NCBI RefSeq assembly: GCF_001263415.1
Contig: NZ_LGTE01000005.1
Location: forward strand, 1-64,000
Direction of reading: 5' to 3'
DNA: 64,000 nt
Source of the DNA: Thermincola ferriacetica
Lineage (GTDB): Bacteria > Bacillota > Thermincolia > Thermincolales > Thermincolaceae
This document shows positions 43,068 through 51,421 of the stretch, piece by piece (position 1 is the first letter of the stretch; the number at the start of each line of letters is the position of its first letter). The notes beneath the pieces are model-generated. The model was not told where the DNA came from and made no database searches. It saw only the letters and a list, made by a program, of their open reading frames with translations. The position numbers were made by a program, and so were the translations under genes.

Positions 43068-45416
43068 CTATTTTAATTTTATCACGGTCACTCCAGTCCC
43101 GCCTTCGCCGTAATGGCCCAGGCGAAATTCCTGCACATATTTGTGCTTCGCCAAGTAGCTGTTTACGGCTTTTCTGAGCACGCCGGTGCCTTTACCGTGA
43201 ATTATCTGAACTTGCTGTAGACCTGCCAGGTAAGCATCATCAAGGAATTTCTCCAGATCAGGTAAGGCCTCGTCCACAGTCTTGCCGCGAATATCAAGCT
43301 CGGTCCTGGCTTCTTTAGCTTTGCCGACAACTAATTTTCCTGTTCCCGTTGGCGCTGTGTAAACGGCCGGCTTCTCCTGCTTCCGCCGTACTTCACTTAC
43401 ATGAACCGCTAATTTAAGTATCCCGGCCTGTACATAAAGTTGGCCGTTTTCGTCAGGAGTGGTAAGCACATATCCCGTTTGGTTAAACCTTGGCAGAAAT
43501 ACCGGTTCTCCTTCTTTTAATCCTTTGGGTATTTCACCGGCTGCGGCTTTTTCCTGCATCAGTTCTTCATCTTTGCTATTTTCCAGTTCCTTCAGCCTGT
43601 TTCTTGCTTCTTCAGCCTCCGCCAACTGTTCAGCCCGTTTTTCCTGCACATACCGTCTAAGCTCTTTAACCAGTTCATCCGCTTCTTTTCGGGCCTGCCT
43701 CACTATTGATGCGGCTTCCTCTCTCGCCTTTTCCACCAGTTCTTTCCGCCGGTTTTCCAAGGCCTCCAATTTGGCTGCATAATCCCGCCGCATTTCGTCC
43801 AACTCGCGCCTTAATCGCTCAGCTTTCCTCCTTTCTTCTTCAGCTTTCCTGCGGTTGCTCTCCAGTTCTTCTACCAGGTCCGCCACCTGGATCTCCTCAC
43901 TGGTCAGGAAGCTGCGGGCCCTGGTTACCAAGGCTTCGGGCAAACCCAATCGCAAAGCAATCTCAAAAGCGCTGCTGCGACCTGGTTGGCCAATTAACAG
44001 TTTGTATGTGGGCCGGAGAGTTTTGCTGTCAAATTCCACGGAAGCGTTTTCCACGCCTTGCCGCTCAAAGGCAAAAACCTTGAGTTCACTGTAATGGGTC
44101 GTTGCTACTGTCCGGGCTTTTTTCTGATAAAGGTATTCCAGAATAGCCATAGCCAGGGCCGCCCCTTCAACGGGGTCAGTTCCGGCCCCCAGTTCATCCA
44201 GCAATACGAGCGCAGACTCGTTGACCTTTGCAAGTATATGTATAATATTTTTCAAATGCCCCGAAAATGTGCTAAGGGACTGTTCGATGCTTTGTTCGTC
44301 TCCGATATCCACAAAAATGTCATGAAATACAGGCACCTGCGAACCGGGTTCACAGGGAATATGCAGGCCGGCCTGGGCCATCGCGGCTGTTAAACCCACT
44401 GTCTTCAGGGAAACAGTCTTACCGCCTGTGTTTGGCCCCGTTATAACCAAAACATGAAAATCCCGGCCCAGGTATATGTCTATCGGAACAACATGGCCTT
44501 TTATCAGTGGATGGCGGCATTTCCGCAGGTTTATATAGCCGTCCTTATTAAAGACCGGTTTACTGGCATTCATGTGGTGAGCTAATTTACCTTTGGCCAG
44601 AATAAAGTCGATGGTGCCCAGGATTTTGGCGTCTGACAGTAATTCTTCGCTAAAGGCCTTGACCGAGGCGCTTAGCTGGGTCAGGATACGCAAGACTTCC
44701 CGTTCCTCATCACTGTACAGCTTTCTTAACTCATTATTTAATTCCACGGCCGCCACGGGTTCAATAAAAAGGGTCGCGCCGCTGGCCGACTGGTCATGAA
44801 TAATACCGGGAAATTGCCCCCGGTACTCCTGCTTGACGGGAACCACGTAACGGTCGCCCCGTACAGTAATAATAGGTTCCTGAAAAAATTTTTGATGTTC
44901 CTGTGACCTGATGATACCTTCCATTTTGGCTTTGATATTTATTTCCGTTTCCCTTATCCGGTGCCGGATTCGTCTCAGTTCCGGGGAAGCCTCATCAGCA
45001 ACAGCTCCGGAAGGGTCAATAGCCTGGCTGATTTTTTCTTCAAGTTCTTTATTGATAAAGAGGTTTTTTACTAGGTCACCCATAATCGGGTATTGATGGG
45101 ACCGGTCACTAAAAAATCTTTTCAAGCGCCGGGCCGCCACCAGGTTCCCGGCTACGTCCAGGAGCTCGGCCGGTTCCAATATGCCACCGATATTGGCTTT
45201 TCTGATGATTCCTCTGGTATCCCGCATTCCTCCCAAAGGTACATCAGGTTCTTTTCTGTAAATTTCAGCAGCTTCCGCAGTTTCCTCCTGCCTGCGCAAT
45301 ACTTCTGCATAATCAGTACTGGGCTGCAGCTCCGCGCAATATTCCCTGCCCAGGCTGAAGGTAGCGCATTCCGTAAGCAGCTCAATAACCTTTTGAAATT
45401 CCAACCTCTGCAACAT
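43068..45416 (-). CDS. mutS2: Endonuclease MutS2
   Basis: Ring-shaped ATPase of the MutS family without mismatch repair; it limits recombination and in Bacillus splits collided ribosomes. The 782-residue protein has a core domain, the Walker A motif GPNTGGKTVSLKTVGL, Walker B (LVLLDELGAGTDP), a long charged coiled coil (about 515-635) and a C-terminal Smr nuclease domain (ELDIRGKTVDEALPDLEKFLD and IIHGKGTGVLRKAV). The ATG at 45416 is behind GGAAG; a GTG 12 nt upstream is possible. Confidence 0.96.
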   Translation of the reverse strand: MLQRLEFQKVIELLTECATFSLGREYCAELQPSTDYAEVLRRQEETAEAAEIYRKEPDVPLGGMRDTRGIIRKANIGGILEPAELLDVAGNLVAARRLKRFFSDRSHQYPIMGDLVKNLFINKELEEKISQAIDPSGAVADEASPELRRIRHRIRETEINIKAKMEGIIRSQEHQKFFQEPIITVRGDRYVVPVKQEYRGQFPGIIHDQSASGATLFIEPVAAVELNNELRKLYSDEEREVLRILTQLSASVKAFSEELLSDAKILGTIDFILAKGKLAHHMNASKPVFNKDGYINLRKCRHPLIKGHVVPIDIYLGRDFHVLVITGPNTGGKTVSLKTVGLTAAMAQAGLHIPCEPGSQVPVFHDIFVDIGDEQSIEQSLSTFSGHLKNIIHILAKVNESALVLLDELGAGTDPVEGAALAMAILEYLYQKKARTVATTHYSELKVFAFERQGVENASVEFDSKTLRPTYKLLIGQPGRSSAFEIALRLGLPEALVTRARSFLTSEEIQVADLVEELESNRRKAEEERRKAERLRRELDEMRRDYAAKLEALENRRKELVEKAREEAASIVRQARKEADELVKELRRYVQEKRAEQLAEAEEARNRLKELENSKDEELMQEKAAAGEIPKGLKEGEPVFLPRFNQTGYVLTTPDENGQLYVQAGILKLAVHVSEVRRKQEKPAVYTAPTGTGKLVVGKAKEARTELDIRGKTVDEALPDLEKFLDDAYLAGLQQVQIIHGKGTGVLRKAVNSYLAKHKYVQEFRLGHYGEGGTGVTVIKLK

Positions 45417-45483
45417 TTTATCTTCCACAATCGATCAATCCTTACTGTTTTAGTAGCCCGTAATTAAGGTTAGCAGCCATTGA

Positions 45484-48024
45484 TTAAAGCACGCCGCGGT
45501 ACAAATGTCCTTTGGTAACACCCTGGGCCGTCATCGCAACCAGTGTTTCTTTAGCGTCCGGATCAGGGGCATAAGTATTTTTATTTTCCATAAGTTTATC
45601 TATCTCCTGCCGGTAAAAACCGGCAACTTTTTTCACGTAATCCGGGGAATCTTTTCTTAACTCCAGCCTGACCGTGCATACACCTGCTTCGTACAATGGT
45701 TTAAGGTCTTCGATCAGACATAACTCTTTGGGATTAAAAATATGCGACCTGCAGAAACAGTCAGTCACCAGCGGAAACAACATCCCCAGCCGGTCCTTTA
45801 ATGCAAATTGTTCGCCCCCCCGGCATGGCTGATTACATTTTTGGGCCTCTTTAAACCCACCGTAAACGCTGCCGACAACACAGTGCTCCGAAATCATTAA
45901 AGGCAAAGCCCCGTGCCCCACTACTTCTACATTAAACTCGGCAGCCAGTCTTTCAATCTGCTCAAGGGTAAGCTCCGGCGACAGCGTCACTTGGGATACG
46001 CCATTGTCCTGCAACCAAAGCAGCGCCTGGGAATTAAAGGCGTTTAAAGAATAATCGGCATATATGTTGCTAAAGCCTATATCCCGCACAGTTTTTAACG
46101 TTCCCAGGTTAGTTGCCAAAATACCCAGGTTAAGTTTCCCGGCCTGCTGTAGAAAAGGAGCAATAACCGCCAAATCTTTGTCTTTAGTAATCCTGGGAAG
46201 GGCAAAAACAAGCTGGGCCCCCTGAGATTCAGCTTTGGCAGCCAATTCTTGCAGGTCATCAACCTTTAGGACCGGTGTCCCATTAAGTCCATCGGCGCCT
46301 ACATAGACCACATCCACTCCGGCTTCAAAGGCTGCCAGGGCCGCTTTTTTATTGCCAACAGCCGCCGAAAGTCTCATGATCTTCCGTTGCACCCGTTTCT
46401 CCTTATCCTTCCGGTAAGAATCAGCCTCTTCCAATCTGGCAGCCACCAGGGTTTCCGGGATAGCAACAGGCCTTTTGAGCATTATGCGCTGCTGTTCCAA
46501 TAAATGCAGCGCTTTACGCCGGGCTTCATTTATTTCACTCAAAGGCACCATTATATTACCGTCTATCTTTATCTCCAGCGTCGCCAAATTAAAAGGGGTA
46601 TTGCCCAACCGCTGCACCTGCCGGCGAATAGTTTCTTTGGTCAGAGGCCGGTTGATGGCTTCTTCGGCAATAAATTCCGTACGGGCCACCGCCTTGTTGC
46701 CTTCCGTATCTTCAACAATTATCCGGAGAGGTTCGCCGGCTTTAACCCGGACTTTCATGGCAATATTTACCTTCCGCAATTCTTTAGGGGAAGTAAAACT
46801 CTGTTGCGCCTGGCGCATCAACAGGGCGTCATGGGTTTTAAAAACTCGGTCACCCGGCTTGACTTTTCCCTTGACGGGAACGGTGACAGTCTGGCCGGGC
46901 AAACCCGATTCAACCGGATTACCTGCCAAAAGAATCTGGTCCACGACGGTACCCTGCCGTCCTCCCTCAGAAACCCAGACTTCTATGCCATCGCCCAGGT
47001 TCAGCCGCTCATCAAGCTGTATGCTCATGGTTGCTTTTTTTCGGTTGTAATTTACCACCCGGCCGAGCCTGATCCCCCTGTTGTTGGGCCTCTTATAACT
47101 CATCAAATCGGCGCCCGGGGGTCCCATAAAGTATCCCGTGGTAAAGTCCCTGTTGAAAATCTGCAACAACTGCCTGTCCTCTTCAGGCGTAATTTCAAAA
47201 TTATAAGGGGCCATGGCATACCGGTCAAGGGCTTGCCGATAAATCCGGGTAACGGTAGCCACGTATTCGGGCCTTTTCATGCGCCCTTCAATCTTCAAAG
47301 CATCTATGCCCGCTTCCGCCAGTTCCGGAATATGGTGTAACAGGCGCAAATCCCTTGGGCTTAAGAGGTATTTCCCCACCTCTTCGGGTTCCAGCAATAT
47401 CTTGCCCCTTTCGTCAACCAGGGTATAGTGCAGCCGGCATGGCTGGGCGCAACGTCCCCGGTTTCCGCTGCGGCCCCCGATCAGACTGCTCATCAGGCAC
47501 TGACCTGAGTAGGATATACACAAAGCCCCGTGCACAAAAACTTCTACTTCTACGCCTGTCCTTTGTTTCGCCTGCTTTATCTCATCCAGGGACATCTCCC
47601 GGGCCAAAACCACCCGTTTTACACCACTGGCTTTGACCAATTCAACTCCGGGAGTATTGTGCAGTGTCATCTGCGTACTGGCGTGTACATTAAGTTCCGG
47701 AAAAACAGAACGGGCAAGGCGCAGCACGCCCAAATCCTGCACAATGACAGCATCTACGCCTGTCTCGTACAGAAACTTCAGATAGGCGACCAGTTCCGAT
47801 ATTTCGTTGTCAGCTATCAGGGTATTTACGGTAACATATACCTTGACCCCTCTGACATGAGCATAGTCTACTGCCCGGATCAGCTCTTCCCTGTCAAAAT
47901 TACTGGCATACTGCCGGGCATTGAACATCCTGCCGCCCACATATACAGCATCGGCGCCGTTCTGCACGGCAGCCACCAAAGCATCCCAACTCCCGGCTGG
48001 AGCCAACAATTCAGGCTTAAACAT
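45484..48024 (-). CDS. U32 family protein with two Cys modules (DUF3656)
   Basis: 846 residues. The N-terminal U32 domain reads ELLAPAGSWDALVAAVQNGADAVYVG and carries the Cys set SGQCLMSSLIGG and RGRCAQPCR around residues 170-195. DUF3656 follows, then a second, diverged U32-like barrel ending in SEHCVVGSVYGG and KCNQPCRGG. U32 proteins such as RlhA and TrhP hydroxylate RNA bases, using iron-sulfur Cys; this duplicated form probably acts on rRNA or tRNA. GGAGAG precedes the ATG. It follows mutS2 in the reverse direction of reading, same strand. Confidence 0.88.
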   Translation of the reverse strand: MFKPELLAPAGSWDALVAAVQNGADAVYVGGRMFNARQYASNFDREELIRAVDYAHVRGVKVYVTVNTLIADNEISELVAYLKFLYETGVDAVIVQDLGVLRLARSVFPELNVHASTQMTLHNTPGVELVKASGVKRVVLAREMSLDEIKQAKQRTGVEVEVFVHGALCISYSGQCLMSSLIGGRSGNRGRCAQPCRLHYTLVDERGKILLEPEEVGKYLLSPRDLRLLHHIPELAEAGIDALKIEGRMKRPEYVATVTRIYRQALDRYAMAPYNFEITPEEDRQLLQIFNRDFTTGYFMGPPGADLMSYKRPNNRGIRLGRVVNYNRKKATMSIQLDERLNLGDGIEVWVSEGGRQGTVVDQILLAGNPVESGLPGQTVTVPVKGKVKPGDRVFKTHDALLMRQAQQSFTSPKELRKVNIAMKVRVKAGEPLRIIVEDTEGNKAVARTEFIAEEAINRPLTKETIRRQVQRLGNTPFNLATLEIKIDGNIMVPLSEINEARRKALHLLEQQRIMLKRPVAIPETLVAARLEEADSYRKDKEKRVQRKIMRLSAAVGNKKAALAAFEAGVDVVYVGADGLNGTPVLKVDDLQELAAKAESQGAQLVFALPRITKDKDLAVIAPFLQQAGKLNLGILATNLGTLKTVRDIGFSNIYADYSLNAFNSQALLWLQDNGVSQVTLSPELTLEQIERLAAEFNVEVVGHGALPLMISEHCVVGSVYGGFKEAQKCNQPCRGGEQFALKDRLGMLFPLVTDCFCRSHIFNPKELCLIEDLKPLYEAGVCTVRLELRKDSPDYVKKVAGFYRQEIDKLMENKNTYAPDPDAKETLVAMTAQGVTKGHLYRGVL

Positions 48025-48105
48025 GCAGAAATCTCTCCTTCACCAATAAAGCGTGGCTATTCAGCTTGACCGGCAAGCCCCATAGACACGCTTCCCACAT
48101 TTGCC

Positions 48106-49059
48106 TTAACTTCTCTGGTATCTAGTAAATCCCGCACAAGGGATGATATCAATCCCCTGCGAAACCAGGTTGTCTACGATAAGGTTCATCCCCAGCGAAT
48201 CACTGGCCATATGTCCCGCAATAACAACGTTTATATGGTTTTTTTCCGCTTCCTTACGATGTTTTTCCCCAATGTGCATACATACCAGCGTGCCGACGCC
48301 GGCCTGAGCCAGTTTGCTGAAGGCATCCTCGGAACCGCCTGTGCCGCCCGTCATATCGACAAAAATTTTACCCGTTTTACGTTCCTTGGACCCCGTAACT
48401 ATCGTCGGTCCTGCGCTGTTTTTAACGGCTTCCTGGTATTCGGGCAGGTCCTTGAGTATCTTCACTACTTCTCCTACGGTGTCCGGTTTTTTCTTATCAA
48501 AAAGGTTCTGCAAAAAAGTAGTAACCATATTATCGGCGGGAGTATGGCAGCACATAAAAGGAATGTCCAGTATTCTCGCCACATCTACCGCTTTATTATG
48601 ATTTAAGGGCAAGAGCCCTCTTTTAACTTCGCTGATCCTGGACACCATGATGCCCTGGGCCACGCTGATGGGCACGCCAAATTTTTCTAATATTTCTGAT
48701 TGCATATGCATGACTTCAGAAAGGGCAGCAAGAGCCTTACCTTCCGGGTGATGGGCGATGACCAGGTCAATGTTCCGTCCCTTTTCTTTTAGACGATCTG
48801 CCAACAGGATTTCGGCCGCTTCAATATCGATACCGACAAGAGCTGTCTTTACCTCCCTGTCACCGTCACCGTATAATATACGGGTATCGCTGTACGGGTT
48901 GGTTAGAGCTTCCTGATCAAATTCTTTTTTCTCGGTACCTTTCAGCTCCTTGAAGGCTTCTTTGGCTTTTTTCAGGTCCCTTTCGACCTCTTTTTTTCCC
49001 CGGGGATCATTCTCAATACCTTTCCGGACCACCAGTTCGTATATGTCCCTTAACTTCAA
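48106..49059 (-). CDS. NIF3-like dinuclear metal protein
   Basis: 317 residues with the NIF3/DUF34 metal-binding pattern: LVIAHHPEGKALA, CCHTPADN and GHMASDSLGMN near the C-terminus, where His and Asp residues hold two metal ions. Proposed roles include GTP cyclohydrolase-like or metal-chaperone activity; none is proven. The N-terminal 60 residues are an extra, Lys- and Glu-rich region. TTG at 49059 lies 9 nt after GGAGG. Confidence 0.85.
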   Translation of the reverse strand: MKLRDIYELVVRKGIENDPRGKKEVERDLKKAKEAFKELKGTEKKEFDQEALTNPYSDTRILYGDGDREVKTALVGIDIEAAEILLADRLKEKGRNIDLVIAHHPEGKALAALSEVMHMQSEILEKFGVPISVAQGIMVSRISEVKRGLLPLNHNKAVDVARILDIPFMCCHTPADNMVTTFLQNLFDKKKPDTVGEVVKILKDLPEYQEAVKNSAGPTIVTGSKERKTGKIFVDMTGGTGGSEDAFSKLAQAGVGTLVCMHIGEKHRKEAEKNHINVVIAGHMASDSLGMNLIVDNLVSQGIDIIPCAGFTRYQRS

Positions 49060-49223
49060 CCCACATCCTCCTCTAAACTTAATTTATTTTTAACTGCTAT
49101 GAACAAGCACATATTTTTTCTATATTCTCTTAAATACAAAAAATTCCTTTTTAAGGTAGCATTTTTTCCAACTTTGATGCTGCTCTTTTACAATAATTAT
49201 ACCCTTATAAAGAAGTGTGTATT

Positions 49224-50951
49224 TTACCGGTTCTTCAGGAACCTCCTTAATTTGTCGTAATCCCAGGTATTGATAACATCTTCTTCTTCAAGCCAGCCCC
49301 GGCGGGCGGTCCCAATACCATACCGGATTTCGTTCATTCTGATAACTTCATGGGCGTCGGTATTAATAGCTATTTTAATGCCCATTTCTTTGGCCTGCCG
49401 GACATAAAGGTCATTCAAATCAAGTCTGTCCGGTGAAGAATTGATTTCCAGTACCGTATTGTATTTGGCCGCCATCTCGAAAATCCTGTCCATGTCTACT
49501 TCGTATGGATCCCGACGCCCGATGAGGCGTCCGGTAGGATGCGCAATAATATCAACGTGTTCGTTCTTGATGGCTGAAATGATCCGTTCTGTAATTTTTT
49601 CTTTATCCTGCCGGAAACCGGAATGAATTGACCCGATGACGACATCTTTTTCGGCCAAAATTTCATCGGGGTAATCCATATCCCCGTTGGCTAAAATATC
49701 AGCTTCCACACCGGTCAGTATATGAATTGCTTCTTCTTTTTGCAGCGCGTTAATAACTTCCTGTTGTTCAGTCAGTCTCTCTGTCGACAACCCCCGCGCA
49801 ATTCCAAGGGACCTGGAATGATCTGTTATGGCAATATATTCGTAGCCCATTTTTTTGGCCTGCTCAACGATCTGTTCTATGCTGTTCACTCCATCGCTCC
49901 AGTTGCTGTGTAAATGCAGGTCGCCTTTCATGTCATCGTACCCGATGACATGCGGCAGCCTACCCTCCTCCGCAGCAAACACCTCGCCCCTGTCCTCCCG
50001 CAATTCCGGGGGAATATAGGCCAGTCCCAGCGCCGTATAGATATCTTCTTCCCCCGATACAGGAATTCTTTCGTCCGAATCTGTTTTGAACAAACCGTAT
50101 TCATTTATCTTTATACCGATTTTATGGGCTCTTTCCCGCAGTCGGACGTTATGTTCCTTGGAGCCGGTAAAATGATGCAGGGCCGTCCAGAATTCATCAG
50201 GTCGTACAAGCCGCAGGTCAACCTGTACCCCGAATTTTAACAAAACACTGATTTTCGTACTGCCGTGGGCCAGGACTTCTTTCACCTGAGGGTGTTTAAT
50301 AAATACCTCGGCCACCTTTTCGGGTTCTTCGGTGCCGACCACAATATCAATATCCCCAATAGCTTCTTTCATACGGCGTGTACTCCCGGCTGTTTCCGCG
50401 TCCACCACCCAGGGCAGACTGCGCAAAAAATTCAATAGACTATCAGCTACAGTCCAGGCCAACCCAAGGGTAATCCGGCCCCGACCGCCGGATTTCAGCA
50501 TTTCGATGCCCCGCAATATATTCAGTTCCGTTTTACTGCCCATTCCCGGCAAAGAACGGATCTTTTTGCCGCGAGCCGCATCCTCAAGTTCTTTTAAACT
50601 GCTTATGCCAAGCTTTTCATAGAAAGTTCTGGCCATTTTGGGTCCGACACCGGGAACATTCATCATTTCAACCAAACCGGGCGGAATCTCGCCCCGCAAT
50701 TTTTCCAGGTAGATCAGCCGCCCCGTAGACAGAAGTTCCTCTAATTTGGCCGCTATGTTCTTTCCTACCCCGGAAATGCCGTTCAATTTCTTTTGTCTAA
50801 ATAAATCGGTAATATCGACATCCAGGTTTTCAATTGCCCGGGCGGCCCGCTGATAAGCCCTTATCTTGAAGATATCTTCTCCTTTAATTTCCAAAAGCGC
50901 GGCTATTTCGTCCAATACCCAGGCAACTTCAATATTTCCGAACTTCTTCAC
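49224..50951 (-). CDS. polX: DNA polymerase X family protein with PHP domain
   Basis: 575 residues: helix-hairpin-helix units (GISGVGKNIAAKLEEL, NVPGVGPKMARTFYEKL), a Pol X nucleotidyltransferase domain with the metal motif GDIDIVVG, and a C-terminal PHP phosphoesterase domain (DLHLHSNWSDGVNSIEQIV, ITDHSRS, NTDAHE). It is expected to fill gaps in base excision repair with PHP-linked 3'-5' exonuclease. The start is taken as GTG at 50951 (KKFGN...). It lies downstream of zapA, which has a terminator between. Confidence 0.94.
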   Translation of the reverse strand: MKKFGNIEVAWVLDEIAALLEIKGEDIFKIRAYQRAARAIENLDVDITDLFRQKKLNGISGVGKNIAAKLEELLSTGRLIYLEKLRGEIPPGLVEMMNVPGVGPKMARTFYEKLGISSLKELEDAARGKKIRSLPGMGSKTELNILRGIEMLKSGGRGRITLGLAWTVADSLLNFLRSLPWVVDAETAGSTRRMKEAIGDIDIVVGTEEPEKVAEVFIKHPQVKEVLAHGSTKISVLLKFGVQVDLRLVRPDEFWTALHHFTGSKEHNVRLRERAHKIGIKINEYGLFKTDSDERIPVSGEEDIYTALGLAYIPPELREDRGEVFAAEEGRLPHVIGYDDMKGDLHLHSNWSDGVNSIEQIVEQAKKMGYEYIAITDHSRSLGIARGLSTERLTEQQEVINALQKEEAIHILTGVEADILANGDMDYPDEILAEKDVVIGSIHSGFRQDKEKITERIISAIKNEHVDIIAHPTGRLIGRRDPYEVDMDRIFEMAAKYNTVLEINSSPDRLDLNDLYVRQAKEMGIKIAINTDAHEVIRMNEIRYGIGTARRGWLEEEDVINTWDYDKLRRFLKNR

Positions 50952-51015
50952 CTTTCCACCGCTCCCATACATGTACCGGCTATATTAGGTTACCCAGAAA
51001 AGAAAGCAAGTAATA

Positions 51016-51052
51016 CCTAAAAAGGCTCATGGAAGCTTAAACCATGAGCCTT
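51016..51052 (-). terminator. Intrinsic terminator of zapA
   Basis: AAGGCTCATGG-N9-CCATGAGCCTT (51022-51032 with 51042-51052), followed on the minus strand by TTTAGG. An 11-bp perfect stem 16 nt past the stop. Confidence 0.9.
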
Positions 51053-51067
51053 GACTGCGTGTACTAT

Positions 51068-51331
51068 TTAGGCCTGCTTTTTTTCGGTATCCATCAGTTT
51101 GACCAGAGTATCATAATCTTCCTGCAGTTTGCATAATTCATCAGCTATATTTAAAGCAGCCAAAACAGCCACCTTGGTAACAGACAGCCGGGAATTTTTC
51201 GCAGCAATTTGTTTCATTTTTTTGTCCACATATTCTGCAATCATTTCAATGTATTCTTCGGGCATATCGCCAATCACTTTATACTCTTCGCCAAAGATTT
51301 CAACCGCTACTTTGTTTTTTTTCCCCTGCAT
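51068..51331 (-). CDS. zapA: Cell division protein ZapA
   Basis: 87 residues, a small coiled-coil protein that bundles FtsZ. The N-terminal VAVEIFGEEYKVIGDMPEEYIEMIAEYVDKKM and the long helix ending in DELCKLQEDYDTLVKLM are typical. The ATG follows GGGAGGG. It lies just after pheT on the same strand, the usual order in Firmicutes. Confidence 0.94.
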   Translation of the reverse strand: MQGKKNKVAVEIFGEEYKVIGDMPEEYIEMIAEYVDKKMKQIAAKNSRLSVTKVAVLAALNIADELCKLQEDYDTLVKLMDTEKKQA

Positions 51332-51421
51332 AAGGCCACCCTCCCGAACTATCTTTGGTAGAATAATTCGGCATCAGGCGACAAATTCCTTCCAAATCCC
51401 TCAATTTCTTGCAACTCCTGC

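Noticed and set aside
46504-47340. 278-residue plus-strand ORF opposite the U32 gene
   Set aside because: Shadow frame; no domain, and the opposite strand encodes a conserved protein.
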